Shown here: positions 39,863 through 49,121 of the stretch, piece after piece
How the letters are laid out: every line of letters starts with the position of its first letter
How positions within the stretch are numbered: the stretch's first letter is position 1
DNA from: Methanospirillum lacunae
GTDB lineage: Archaea > Halobacteriota > Methanomicrobia > Methanomicrobiales > Methanospirillaceae
Assembly: GCF_003173355.1 (NCBI RefSeq)
Contig: NZ_QGMY01000014.1
Coordinates: 1 to 64,000 of the forward strand
Direction of reading: 5' to 3'
Length of the DNA stretch: 64,000 bases
Program-made: the position numbers and the translations under genes
Notes under the pieces: model-generated
Databases searched by the model: none
What the model saw: only the letters and a program-made list of their open reading frames with translations
Told to the model about the DNA's origin: nothing

Positions 39863-40966
39863 AAGCAAATTAACACCGAAAGTCGATGCTATTCTTTCTC
39901 CAGAGGGGGATATTGGGACTCTGAATCCTTCGGATATTATAAGCATACCCGAAATACAGCACCTGATGGACGATTTTTTATTCCCTCACAAAAATCGGGG
40001 TAGGGGTTATTGATGTCCTGATATCTCCTGGTAACAACCGGCTGGCAGTACATGTTCTACATTTCACCGGGTAAATCCACAAACCTGTACAGACTGTATT
40101 GAAAGTGATATACTCCTTTCAGAACGTGTTACCCTCCGGTACCTTCAGAAAGTACCGATGTAAGAATTATATGTGGGATATCGCCACACCAATCATGGCT
40201 GGTGGAGTCCATCTGGGTAATCTCTTCTTTGGACAGTCTCCCTTTGATGATGATACGATTGATTACGATTTTTTCCGAAAAATCCAGGGATTATTGATTT
40301 GATGAAATAGATTACATGAATGCTCTTGAACAGGTTCCACGATGGAGTAAGGAGACAGTCGATACGATCATGATATCCTGAACCAGGTATATATCTTCCA
40401 GTGGTTACTCGAACTATACCATGAAACATCAGATTTAGATGATATTCATGGATATATTAGCAAAGCGCAAAATTCGGGAAAGAAAACTGAATCCATAATT
40501 GGGTTTATCCGTATTTATGAAGATTTTGGAACTGTTTCTTCCGGATGGCTTCAAACCTTCCAGATGGTTAATGATGCAGTGTAGGAAGTGACTCCTGGAG
40601 ATATGGTCGTAGAGAATCTTATTACTAAAAATATTGAGGTATACGGCGATCCCTTGATGAGAAAAGTCTATACAAATCTTATGGAAAATGCAATCAGGCA
40701 CGGGGGAGCGATAGCCTTTATCAGATTTGATATTAGTCAGGACAAAAACCAGATTAATTATTTCCTGTATTGATGATAAAGTCGGAATTCCTCCAGATGA
40801 AAAAGGAAAATTTTTCCCATGGTACGGTAAGCACACAGGAGTAGGCCTCTTTCTCTCCAGAAAAATCCTGGCTATTACCGGCCTTTCAATCAGAGAAACC
40901 GGAAAGGAGAGAGAAGGTGCACGGTTTGAAATTGTCGTTCCCGAAGGAAAATATCGTTATATTTAG
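39835..40966 (+). pseudogene. Decayed PocR-histidine kinase tail of the upstream sensor
   Basis: Fragments in several frames follow the truncated sensor. They are KLTPKVDAILSPEGDIG and IPEIQHLMDDF (39850-39990); FHRVNPQTCTDCIESDILL (about 40054-40112) and GTFRKYRCKNYMWDIATPI with GGVHLGNLFFGQ (40131-40238), which together make a PocR sensor domain; HDILNQVYIFQWLLELYHE (about 40370-40428), an RHDI-type phospho-acceptor helix; then ENAIRHGG (N-box) and, after another shift, DDKVGIPPDEKGK and GKHTGVGLFLSRKILAI (about 40770-40870), running to EIVVPEGKYRYI. There are at least three frame breaks and several stops, and the PAS region normally found between PocR and the H-box appears missing. Confidence 0.8.
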
Positions 40967-41063
40967 ATAATTTGAGGTTAAAGTGGCATTAATGTTTGAA
41001 TTAAAGCCAATCAAATTGTTCATTCGTTCTGATACTTGGTCATTATAATAGGACAGACGATTT

Positions 41064-43169
41064 TTATCGACACGACCTGACCAGTTCAACCCTGGCATTA
41101 TTCTTCTCTTCAATCAAGCGATCGATATATCTGGTCAGAATCTTCTCATCCCCGACCCCGTCTTCAAGATGCTTGTGAAGCTCAGAGATCATCCCTGCTC
41201 CGGCTGTTCTCTCAGCTATGAACGCACTAATATCCTTGAGACAGGGTGATGTTCTGACCGAATCAGACTGCACGTATGCTCTGGCATCGCTCTCGATTCT
41301 TTTGTAAACAGAAAGAGTATCCGCGATATCTTCGGTTTTCAGACACACAACTCCTGCCAGTTCACGCAGATACCGGGTTGTTGCTGATGCTGCAACCACA
41401 AGTGCAATGGCAATGAAGACCCGGTTCAAATCACTCCTTCTGGTAAGAAACCGTGAAATCCTACTTTCGGGAGCGATACGGTTGATGTACTGTGTCAACC
41501 ATCTCCTGAACCTGGCACCAGGTCCGACTTCACTCTTTCCCGGATGGTAATCTCCTGACTGGATCAGATCCTCCCTGGATGCTGCGTGAAACTGGAGTGC
41601 CGCATACACAGCAGGGAGGATTAACCCCTCATCATACATCAGTCTGTACTGTTTCTGCTCAAATCTGAGGGCTTCCAGCCAGAAGAGTCTGATAATTTCC
41701 TTCCGGTCAGGATGCTTCCTTATCTCACTCCAGAAATCTCGGATCTTCTCCATTCGGGATGCTGACATCTTCCTGTATTCCTTGATATATCTCATGCCAA
41801 TATCATGATCGATGATATCGCTCATCGGTGAGTTCTGCAGGCTTTTCTCTCCTGACCGGCAGGTGACGAGATCGGTGTAAATTTCGTGAAACTGTTTTAC
41901 GAGCCTTGTCTGGCCAAGACCAAGGTGATGGATCAGGGGACCGATTGTCAGGCCCTGGATGAGTATAGTAAACAGGACAACAGTTACAGAGAACTCAACG
42001 ATTATGTCACGATACGGGAACGAGTACGGAAGAGAGAGTGAGAGGGCGATTGCTACCGCTCCCCGCAGACCTCCCCAGAAACTGATCACCTGGTACGAGA
42101 ACGGAACTTTACGGGGAGTGAAGAGATTGTAAAAGCCGAATATGCCAAATACCGGGATAAGCCGTGCAAACGTAACCACTGCAACAAGGAGAATAACTCC
42201 GAGGATAGCTCCGCTCATGAACACGGAGAGATCCTGAAGTGATGCGATTGCTATTCCAACCAGGAGAAAAATCAGACTGTTAGCCAGAAATCCGATATAC
42301 TCCCAGAACCGGTTGAGATCCTCCCTACGGTCCGGCCCGATCCAGTCAGAAGCAGCTCGTGCAGCAAGACATCCACAGACCACAACGGCAATCACCCCGG
42401 AAAATCCGAGGATATGATCACTAATGAGATACGAGAGATACGCTGCAACCAAAGTTGCTGTCTGGTGAATGTGGGAATGGAGGGGGGTGCGTTTGAGAAC
42501 ACTCCTAATCAGGTATCCGGTGACTGCCCCGACCAGAATTCCACCGACAAATGAGATCAGCACCGAACTTGCAAACTGCATTGAAGTCTGTGAAAGTGAG
42601 ATCTTCTGATCAAGCAGCGATGCACCGATGAGAGCAAGAATCATTTGAAACATGACGATTGCAGCTGCATCGTTGAGAAGACTCTCTCCTTCAACCAGAA
42701 TCTGAAGTCGTTTGGGCACTCCTATCTCCTTGAAGATGGAGATGACCGCTGCAGGATCGGTTGCCGAGATAAGGGCACCGAAGAGGAGGGCATAAAGGAG
42801 GGGCAGGGGAGAGAAGAGAAAGAGCAGTACACCGATAATGACTCCTGATACTATCACCCCGATGATGGCAAGCCCTAGCACAGGAAAGAGATTTCTGCTC
42901 AGTAGCCTCGTGTTCAGGGCAATTGCTGACTCAAAGATCAGGAGAGGGAGGAAGAGATAGAGGATAATATCTGTGCTTGGGACCATCCCCTCAAACGACT
43001 TGAGCGAGGAGACATGAGGGACGATAATTGATGAAAAGACATAGCCTGTGATAACAAGGCCTATGGTATAAGGCATTTTCAGATGTCGCAGGGTTATTGC
43101 AGTTATTATGGCGATGAGCAGGAGCGTAATGACGATTGTTTCATCGGCTATGAGCAGGTTTTGATTCAT
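41064..43169 (-). CDS. CPA1-family Na+/H+ antiporter
   Basis: A 701-residue membrane protein. Residues 1-410 hold 12 or so TM helices with the CPA1 signature SATDPAAVISIFKEIGVP followed by VEGESLLNDAAAIVMF (the Asn-Asp pair of electroneutral exchangers) and FWGGLRGAVAIALSLSLP. The soluble C-terminal tail (about 410-701) is unusually long and rich in Arg/Glu, with a hydrophobic patch near 590 (NRVFIAIALVVAASATT) that may be a further membrane segment. It exports Na+ or H+ for pH and sodium homeostasis. GC content appears higher than in the flanking sensor genes. It is convergent with the decayed kinase. Confidence 0.92.
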   Translation of the reverse strand: MNQNLLIADETIVITLLLIAIITAITLRHLKMPYTIGLVITGYVFSSIIVPHVSSLKSFEGMVPSTDIILYLFLPLLIFESAIALNTRLLSRNLFPVLGLAIIGVIVSGVIIGVLLFLFSPLPLLYALLFGALISATDPAAVISIFKEIGVPKRLQILVEGESLLNDAAAIVMFQMILALIGASLLDQKISLSQTSMQFASSVLISFVGGILVGAVTGYLIRSVLKRTPLHSHIHQTATLVAAYLSYLISDHILGFSGVIAVVVCGCLAARAASDWIGPDRREDLNRFWEYIGFLANSLIFLLVGIAIASLQDLSVFMSGAILGVILLVAVVTFARLIPVFGIFGFYNLFTPRKVPFSYQVISFWGGLRGAVAIALSLSLPYSFPYRDIIVEFSVTVVLFTILIQGLTIGPLIHHLGLGQTRLVKQFHEIYTDLVTCRSGEKSLQNSPMSDIIDHDIGMRYIKEYRKMSASRMEKIRDFWSEIRKHPDRKEIIRLFWLEALRFEQKQYRLMYDEGLILPAVYAALQFHAASREDLIQSGDYHPGKSEVGPGARFRRWLTQYINRIAPESRISRFLTRRSDLNRVFIAIALVVAASATTRYLRELAGVVCLKTEDIADTLSVYKRIESDARAYVQSDSVRTSPCLKDISAFIAERTAGAGMISELHKHLEDGVGDEKILTRYIDRLIEEKNNARVELVRSCR

Positions 43170-43276
43170 GGCCAGTGTATCCTAATGATTCTTTGATTTT
43201 CGGGAGTTATGAACTATAGGATTGAGTAATCAGAGAGAACGGAGTACTGACTTCAAGAGAATGATTATATCCGAGA

Positions 43277-43284
43277 TATATAAT
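43277..43284 (+). promoter_or_regulatory. TATA box of the subtilase gene
   Basis: TATATAAT lies 48 nt upstream of the ATG at 43332. A start about 25 nt downstream would give a short leader, matching archaeal promoter geometry. Confidence 0.5.
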
Positions 43285-43331
43285 TCATCATATAAACTAA
43301 AAACAACAACAATTGAAGTGTATTCGAGATT

Positions 43332-44939
43332 ATGAAACCAAACTGGATCGCATATACAAATGTTCTTTTTATTTTTTTATTATTTATTCAATTTGCCATA
43401 TGGCCCACAGCAGGAGTTCTTAATCAAACCGGAACCAGTAATATCAGCATTAACAACACTATACCAGCGAATACTACAAATTCCTCTTATGCATCAGATC
43501 GGGTAATCGTCAAGTACCGGAGTAATGTAATTTCTGCCCTTGGATCTGTTGAACCAGTATCAGAAAGTGTAAACAGCGCAATAGGAGCAAATATCATTAA
43601 AAATGATACTGAATTAGGTATTTCTGGACTTCAGGTAGTGGAGCTTTCAGGTAACAAATCAGTATCAGATGCAATTACCCAGTATGAACAGAATCCACTT
43701 ATTGAATATGCTGAACCAGATTATATCGTTCATATAATCGATCCAGAGCCGGTAAACACGAATAATTTGAGTATATCCGCTCAGGAGGCTAGCTCAGGAG
43801 ATAATTCTGTATCAAGCAGTATAATTCCAAATGATACCTATTTTTACCGGTTATATGGGATGCATAACACCGGACAGGCATTTTATGGTTCTTTGAGCGG
43901 AACAACAGACGATGATGTTGATGCACCTGAAGCATGGTCATATTCTACAGGATCATCAAATGTCATTGTAGCAGTGGTGGATACAGGAGTTCAGACAGAT
44001 CACCCCGATCTTTCAGGAAATGTTCTTTCTGGATACAACTTTATTACTGATACTGCAGGACAGACCGATGATAATGGCCATGGAACCCATTGTGCAGGTA
44101 CAATAGGAGCTATTGGAAACAATGGAAAAGGAGTTGCAGGAGTATGCTGGAATGTAACGATTCTGCCATGTAAATTCCTTGATTCTTCAGGCTATGGTTA
44201 TACCAGCGATGCAATAGAGGCAATAAATTACGCAAAAGGAAAAGGTGCCTCAATTATATCAAATTCATGGGGAGGAGGTTCATATAGTTCATCTCTAAAG
44301 TATGCAATTGAAAATTCCGGTGCATTGGTTGTCTGTGCTGCAGGAAATGATGGAGTAAATACAGATTCCGATCCTCAATACCCTTCATGTTACGATTCCA
44401 GCAATATCGTTTCAGTTGCAGCAACCGACTGGAATGATAACTTGGCATACTTCTCTAATTATGGAAGTACTACAGTAGATGTCGCAGCCCCTGGAGACTA
44501 TATCTACAGTACACTAAAAGGAAGTACATATTCCTTTAAATCAGGTACCTCAATGGCAACCCCCATGGTTTCGGGTATTGCTGCCCTGATGAAGTCAGCA
44601 AACTCCTCGCTAACTGTGTCACAGATGAAAACCACCATCATGAATACTGTAGATACCAGATCATCATTAACAGGTACATGCATTACCGGAGGGAGAGTTA
44701 ATGCTTATCAGGCTGTAAAATCAGTATACACACCTTTACAAGCCAGGTTTTTTGGGATTCCCGGAACTGTAGTCAATCCATTATCCATACAGTTTCATGA
44801 CGCATCTACAGGTGATCCAACCGGCTGGCTTTGGAATTTTGGAGATGGAAACAGTTCAACAAGTCAAAATCCATCACATACATATTATACACCTGGAAAT
44901 TTTACGGTTCAACTGACGGTAAATAATTCAAGAGAGTGA
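43332..44939 (+). CDS. Secreted subtilisin-like serine protease with C-terminal PKD domain
   Basis: 535 residues. The signal segment (about 8-28) is followed by an I9-like propeptide (SDRVIVKYRSN to LIEYAEPDYIVHI). The S8 catalytic domain has VAVVDTGVQTDHPD (Asp), NGHGTHCAGTIG (His), SNSWGGGSYSS, AGNDG (oxyanion Asn nearby) and GTSMATPMVSGIAAL (Ser). A single PKD domain (ARFFGIPGT to FTVQLTVNNSRE) ends the protein without an anchor. This PKD domain is close to that of the papain-like protease at 4108. It probably processes extracellular or S-layer proteins or scavenges peptides. Confidence 0.93.
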   Translation: MKPNWIAYTNVLFIFLLFIQFAIWPTAGVLNQTGTSNISINNTIPANTTNSSYASDRVIVKYRSNVISALGSVEPVSESVNSAIGANIIKNDTELGISGLQVVELSGNKSVSDAITQYEQNPLIEYAEPDYIVHIIDPEPVNTNNLSISAQEASSGDNSVSSSIIPNDTYFYRLYGMHNTGQAFYGSLSGTTDDDVDAPEAWSYSTGSSNVIVAVVDTGVQTDHPDLSGNVLSGYNFITDTAGQTDDNGHGTHCAGTIGAIGNNGKGVAGVCWNVTILPCKFLDSSGYGYTSDAIEAINYAKGKGASIISNSWGGGSYSSSLKYAIENSGALVVCAAGNDGVNTDSDPQYPSCYDSSNIVSVAATDWNDNLAYFSNYGSTTVDVAAPGDYIYSTLKGSTYSFKSGTSMATPMVSGIAALMKSANSSLTVSQMKTTIMNTVDTRSSLTGTCITGGRVNAYQAVKSVYTPLQARFFGIPGTVVNPLSIQFHDASTGDPTGWLWNFGDGNSSTSQNPSHTYYTPGNFTVQLTVNNSRE

Positions 44940-45072
44940 TGTAAACCTACATCAACTCGTATTGTTTCAATAAATATAGATATTGGGGAGTGTCTACCGT
45001 TCATTCTCTTATTCCCCATTAACTGATTATTCGTTCATATTGTATAATTGAACCTAATTATGGGATGATGCA

Positions 45073-45100
45073 AAACATTCTGGAACAATTCAGAACGTTT
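45073..45100. repeat. Inverted repeat AAACATTC-N12-GAACGTTT
   Basis: Eight-base arms with one mismatch, in the convergent gap between the subtilase and the ABC operon. A closely similar element (AAACGTTC-N11-GAACGTTT, both followed by CTTA two bases later) lies at 52449-52477. It could be a shared binding site or a transcript-end hairpin. Confidence 0.4.
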
Positions 45101-45185
45101 GCTTAAAACTATGAAGCGATTATAGATAGTACGTTCAGAATTAATCTCCGTTTCTCTTCGAATATTTCAAAAAAAATGTTATACA

Positions 45186-45863
45186 CTATTCACTTTTTTT
45201 CTCAATTCTTCCGTCCCTGAACAGAATGATTCGGTCGAAAAATTCGGTGTGCCATGGTTCATGTGATACCATAACCACAGTCTGATTCTTCTCTTCGTTG
45301 AGATGCCTGAAAAGTTTGAGAATGGTTTGAGATGACTCAGTATCCAGGTTTGCACATGGTTCATCTGCAAACACAATCGCAGGACTGTTCATCAGTGAAC
45401 GTGCTATAGCAACCCTTTGTTGCTGTCCGCCTGATAATTCCTTCCTGAGGTGATCGGCCCTGCCTCCGAGCCCGACGTCATCAACTAGCCCACCGGCTAT
45501 CTCCATGACCTCATGATAGTCACGACCGAGACCAAGTCCCGGAATAGCCACATTTTCAAGCACTGTCAAGTCTTCAATAAGGGCATAATCCTGGAAGACA
45601 TACCCCATCTGATCCAGACGAAAACGGGCCTTTTGTTCTGAAGTCATCAACGATGTCTCCTGTCCATTGATACATATCGTTCCTGAACTCGGGGTGTCAA
45701 GAAGGCCGACTTGGTGGAGAAACGTTGATTTTCCGCTCCCACTCGGCCCCATAATCCCGACGAATTCGCCCTTTTCAATTCCGGTAGATACACCTCGGAG
45801 TGCGTGGACCTGGACATTACCCATGTGGTATGTCTTTGTCAGGTCTCCAGTCTTGACGATCAT
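45186..45863 (-). CDS. ABC transporter ATPase (LolD/MacB type)
   Basis: The start is the ATG at 45863, overlapping the permease stop as ATGA; longer readings run into the permease gene. 226 residues, normal for this family. Walker A is GPSGSGKST, the Q-loop lies in GYVFQDYALI, the signature is LSGGQQQRVAIARSL, Walker B is IVFADEPCANLD, and the H-loop is VMVSHEPWH. LolD-type ATPases drive FtsX-like permeases by mechanotransmission. It is the last gene of a three-gene operon under the TetR regulator. Confidence 0.95.
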   Translation of the reverse strand: MIVKTGDLTKTYHMGNVQVHALRGVSTGIEKGEFVGIMGPSGSGKSTFLHQVGLLDTPSSGTICINGQETSLMTSEQKARFRLDQMGYVFQDYALIEDLTVLENVAIPGLGLGRDYHEVMEIAGGLVDDVGLGGRADHLRKELSGGQQQRVAIARSLMNSPAIVFADEPCANLDTESSQTILKLFRHLNEEKNQTVVMVSHEPWHTEFFDRIILFRDGRIEKKSE

Positions 45864-47059
45864 CCATTCACCAACTCCAGAATATCGCGATTTGCCGTCC
45901 GGTACGCTGGAATCAGGCCAGCGACAATTGAAACAATTCCAAGAGCCAAGAACGACGGCAGGATTATCGTGAGATCCATCATCGGATACACGAAACCAGC
46001 CGGAAACTGAAGTGGTGAAGCCTTGAGATACTCCCTGATACAGGTAAAGATACAAAATCCAAGCAAGGCACCTGAACAAAAGATGAATAATACCTGGATC
46101 AGGTAATCCCTGATGATATCCCGCTCCGGAATTCCTACTGCCTTGAGAATTCCAATCTGTCTCCGCTGGTTGATCGTGTTGATATAGATAATGATGAAGA
46201 TGACAATACTCGCGATAACAAGCGAGAAGACAACCATGATCATACTCAGAAGGTTGAAACTCTTGATCGCGTCTCCAATCATTCCTTCCCCCTTCTGAGC
46301 GCTGGTTTTCACTTTATCCCTTATGCCATACTCAAGCAACCGATTCTTTCCCTCATCAGGATCAGTTCCGGGCGTAAGGGAGACGAGGATTGTGGATGAT
46401 CGATCGCTTTGACCAAGGACTTCAGTCATCTCTTTTCTGGTGATAAATGCCTGCGAATCAGTACTGAAGAACCCGGTTTCAAATACCCCGCTGACTGTCA
46501 TCTTTTTGATAACACCGTTAACAAATGTCACATCCAGACTGTCACCGGTATGAACACCGCCAAGTGACTCCATCTTGTCTTTACTCTCGTCTTCGTGTCC
46601 TGCAAGAATGCTTCCCATCAGAATGGTGTCAGTGTCCCCGTCTGAAAGATACCGCCCTTCTGTCATCTTTCCTACAAGGTTGATCACCTCCCGGTCATCT
46701 GTCGGAATGATGGCAACAATCCCGCGTGAAAGAGTCCGGGTATCAGATTCAAGAGAAGTACTGACCGATGCACGTGAACTTGCAGCAGCAACACCCGGGA
46801 TTTTTTTTATCATCCTGATCTTCTCATGGGTATCAGCAATGAACGTGTTATCATCATCGGGATCAATGACAAGGTTTCCATACTGGTAATCTGTAACCTG
46901 TTTTGTGTATGCACTGGTAATCCCACCAACCAGTGATGGAAGAAAGACCATGAGTACAAACGACATGGCTACGACCAGAATGGTTAACACGAGAGTTCCC
47001 TTGTTTCCCCGTCTGATGGCCCGGGATGCCAGGTAGAAGGGTATGGACACCTTCTTCAT
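45860..47059 (-). CDS. FtsX/MacB-type ABC permease
   Basis: A 399-residue membrane protein with one N-terminal TM helix (about 20-44), a large extracytoplasmic domain (about 45-270, with GKMTEGRYLSDGDTDTILMG as in the MacB periplasmic core) and three C-terminal TM helices (about 277-390). INQRRQIGILKAVGIPERDI is the conserved FtsX cytoplasmic loop. It overlaps both neighbours by four bases, so translation is coupled. The substrate is unknown. Confidence 0.93.
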   Translation of the reverse strand: MKKVSIPFYLASRAIRRGNKGTLVLTILVVAMSFVLMVFLPSLVGGITSAYTKQVTDYQYGNLVIDPDDDNTFIADTHEKIRMIKKIPGVAAASSRASVSTSLESDTRTLSRGIVAIIPTDDREVINLVGKMTEGRYLSDGDTDTILMGSILAGHEDESKDKMESLGGVHTGDSLDVTFVNGVIKKMTVSGVFETGFFSTDSQAFITRKEMTEVLGQSDRSSTILVSLTPGTDPDEGKNRLLEYGIRDKVKTSAQKGEGMIGDAIKSFNLLSMIMVVFSLVIASIVIFIIIYINTINQRRQIGILKAVGIPERDIIRDYLIQVLFIFCSGALLGFCIFTCIREYLKASPLQFPAGFVYPMMDLTIILPSFLALGIVSIVAGLIPAYRTANRDILELVNG

Positions 47060-48336
47060 TCAGTGTTCCTCTTGCGTTTCCACAGGAAAACCACGCCACC
47101 GAGAATAATGATGATCCCCAGGACAGGAAGAACCGGGAAGTCAGGTTTTTTTGATACCGTGATCTCTATTGTATCATTGAGTACATCAGTACTATTCCTG
47201 GTGTAGATAGAGATAGGAACCGGGATATCACCGGCTGGTGCATGCTGAATGTAAAAAACCGCAGGTGCATCATTATCCGGCTCTATCTTTCCAACAAATG
47301 CCTCTTTTGTTCCATTAAGTCCTGTCTCAATCCTGGCCCTTACCCCATCCGCATCACCGGTTCCTGTATTTTCAATCCTGACGATCAGGCTAAACTGGGC
47401 ACCTTCCTGGACTCTTACCGGATCGGTGGATACTGTAGATATTGATAACTCATGTTCTCCGGTAACCCTGACAGGAATCTCCTCTTTCTGCTCAATGATA
47501 CGGCCGGATGCAGTGTTAAACCTGATATGACATTGAACCGGATGAATTCCTTCGGTTACCTCCCTGCTTGTCAGTATGGTAATATCAACAGGGATCTCAT
47601 CTCCCGGACCAAGCCTGCCAATGTGAATGGAACCAGGACTTGCAAGTGATACCTCCCTGCTTTCTGAACTTAAATTCAGAATGACCTCATTAGCCGCAGT
47701 CTCACCGGTGTTCTTGATGACTAATTTTCCTGTCAGTTTCTGGCCTGGCACAACATGGTCAGGGAGAACTTTGTTGATGATCAGAGCCGGACTCTTTTGT
47801 ACGAGCCGGTCATCGTTGACATTTACCGGTATCGGATATTTCAGGCTCCGCCCTCCCTGCGTAGCGATATGGAGTTCTGGGAAGTAGATCCCGGTCTTCT
47901 GTGGAGCTTTAACGAGGAAAGTGAGCGGGATAGACTGCCCGGGCCCAACTTCACCAACCCGCCGATAGTCACCTGATATAACCTCAAGACCGTTTCCAAA
48001 GAGTTCAACATCATCGATATAGGCATTGATCTCTTTGGTTTCTGTGACTGATTCCATCGTTTCACTCCCGGTTTTTAATGTTGTAGAGGCGGCTTTCGCG
48101 GTGTTGGAGACGGTAGCCGTGATAAGTGCAGATCCCCCGGGCATGATTACCTCGGGCTGAACCTGGTATCCCGTAATAACAATGGTAGGTTCACTGGCCA
48201 AGCAGAATCCACAGAATAATGAGAGGAATAGCAGGCAGATGAATATTGAAGCTGGTCCTGTTCTTATGAACCGTGTTCTGGTTTTATGCAGGAATCTCCC
48301 GGAGCCCTGGATCTGTTCTGACACGCGTGTCAACAT
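47056..48336 (-). CDS. Membrane-anchored Ig-like (CARDB/NEW3-type) exporter accessory protein
   Basis: About 426 residues from the ATG at 48336 (an ATG at 48360 is possible). An N-terminal export segment (about 30-50, ASIFICLLFLSLFCGFCLA) is followed by four or so beta-rich Ig-like repeats with motifs of the type GKLVIKNTGETAANEVIL, SLIVRIENTGTGDADGV and IGRLGPGDEIPVDITI. A C-terminal TM helix (PVLPVLGIIIILGGVVFLW) and the basic tail KRKRNTE end it. It leads the operon with permease and ATPase. It is a plausible extracytoplasmic partner of the permease, comparable in position to MacA. A relative sits at 60985. The start coincides with the predicted transcription start, so the mRNA may be leaderless. 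Confidence 0.8.
   Translation of the reverse strand: MLTRVSEQIQGSGRFLHKTRTRFIRTGPASIFICLLFLSLFCGFCLASEPTIVITGYQVQPEVIMPGGSALITATVSNTAKAASTTLKTGSETMESVTETKEINAYIDDVELFGNGLEVISGDYRRVGEVGPGQSIPLTFLVKAPQKTGIYFPELHIATQGGRSLKYPIPVNVNDDRLVQKSPALIINKVLPDHVVPGQKLTGKLVIKNTGETAANEVILNLSSESREVSLASPGSIHIGRLGPGDEIPVDITILTSREVTEGIHPVQCHIRFNTASGRIIEQKEEIPVRVTGEHELSISTVSTDPVRVQEGAQFSLIVRIENTGTGDADGVRARIETGLNGTKEAFVGKIEPDNDAPAVFYIQHAPAGDIPVPISIYTRNSTDVLNDTIEITVSKKPDFPVLPVLGIIIILGGVVFLWKRKRNTE
48319..48332. promoter_or_regulatory. TetR operator site 1
   Basis: TGACACGCGTGTCA, a perfect 14-bp palindrome. It lies just inside the 5' end of the exporter operon's first gene, 21 bp (two helical turns) centre to centre from site 2. 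Binding here could block elongation or the start region. Confidence 0.75.
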
Positions 48337-48339
48337 AAA

Positions 48340-48353
48340 TGACACATGTGTCA
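48340..48353. promoter_or_regulatory. TetR operator site 2
   Basis: TGACACATGTGTCA, a perfect palindrome between the leftward TATA candidate (about 48360-48368) and the predicted start near 48338. Occupation should prevent polymerase loading on the exporter promoter. Confidence 0.78.
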
Positions 48354-48373
48354 GCATCATACATATACATTAC

Positions 48374-48387
48374 TGACACCCGTGTCA
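48374..48387. promoter_or_regulatory. TetR operator site 3
   Basis: TGACACCCGTGTCA: perfect six-base arms and a non-palindromic CC centre. It is 34 bp centre to centre from site 2 and about 31 bp upstream of the tetR-type ATG, placing it over the regulator's own promoter and start. Confidence 0.75.
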
Positions 48388-48417
48388 TTATTACATTCAG
48401 AATATAAATTACTGGGT

Positions 48418-48993
48418 ATGCCACGGGTTTTGCCCGACTATAAGGAAGAGTCACGAAAACAGATACTCCAGATCGCAACACGTCTCATACTCGAAAAGGG
48501 ATACAAAAATGTGAATATGGGTGATATCGCTGCCGAGGCTGGTATGTCACGCCCGACATTGTACCTTTACTTCAAAGATAAAAAGGACCTGCTTATGGCA
48601 ACATTGCAGAATCTAATCGAGGAGGTGGGCAACGCTCTTGAATCATCTCTGGCTTCAAGTGATACATCACCTGATGGCGGATTTTTTGATCATGTTCACG
48701 AATTGTATGGAGATAAATTTACCATTTTTTTGGAGATCTTCAATGCTACCGGCATTGATCCCGACCTGTTTCACGAGATAGGCAGACTTCACGAGAGGAT
48801 ACTGGAGCGGATGGCAATCCATATTGAAAAACGGATTCCGGCTTGCAAGGATAAAATGGATCCCTATATTGTTTCAAATGCTCTTCTTGCACTGTTTATC
48901 GGGCTCCAGTTCAGGAGAAAAGTCGGGCTTCCCCAGGATCAGGTGAGGGAGTCATGGAACACAGTGCTCCACGCCCTGATCGGTGATACATGA
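48418..48993 (+). CDS. TetR/AcrR-family regulator
   Basis: The start is the ATG at 48418; longer readings would translate the operator sites. 191 residues. The HTH domain (about 12-58) reads QILQIATRLILEKGYKNVNMGDIAAEAGMSRPTLYLYFKDKKDLL, classic TetR. The rest is a helical ligand and dimer domain (ESSLASSDTSPDGGFF, IFLEIFNATGIDPDLF). It is divergent from the exporter operon and surrounded by three TGACAC-N2-GTGTCA palindromes, so it very probably represses the operon and itself until an exported compound binds. Confidence 0.93.
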   Translation: MPRVLPDYKEESRKQILQIATRLILEKGYKNVNMGDIAAEAGMSRPTLYLYFKDKKDLLMATLQNLIEEVGNALESSLASSDTSPDGGFFDHVHELYGDKFTIFLEIFNATGIDPDLFHEIGRLHERILERMAIHIEKRIPACKDKMDPYIVSNALLALFIGLQFRRKVGLPQDQVRESWNTVLHALIGDT

Positions 48994-49121
48994 AAGATTC
49001 AACCAGACTGGATTTGAACGGGTATATTCCGGCCTATCAGCCCATATCCTGTAAATCCGGGCAATCTTTCCTTTCTGACTGATACCTTCACAAAGGGGAT
49101 GTTTCAGGTTAATTCCAAGTA

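Noticed and set aside
45864-46079. N-terminal extension of the ABC ATPase
   Set aside because: The extra 72 residues are the permease C-terminus read in another frame; the family starts at MIVKTGDLTKTYHMG.
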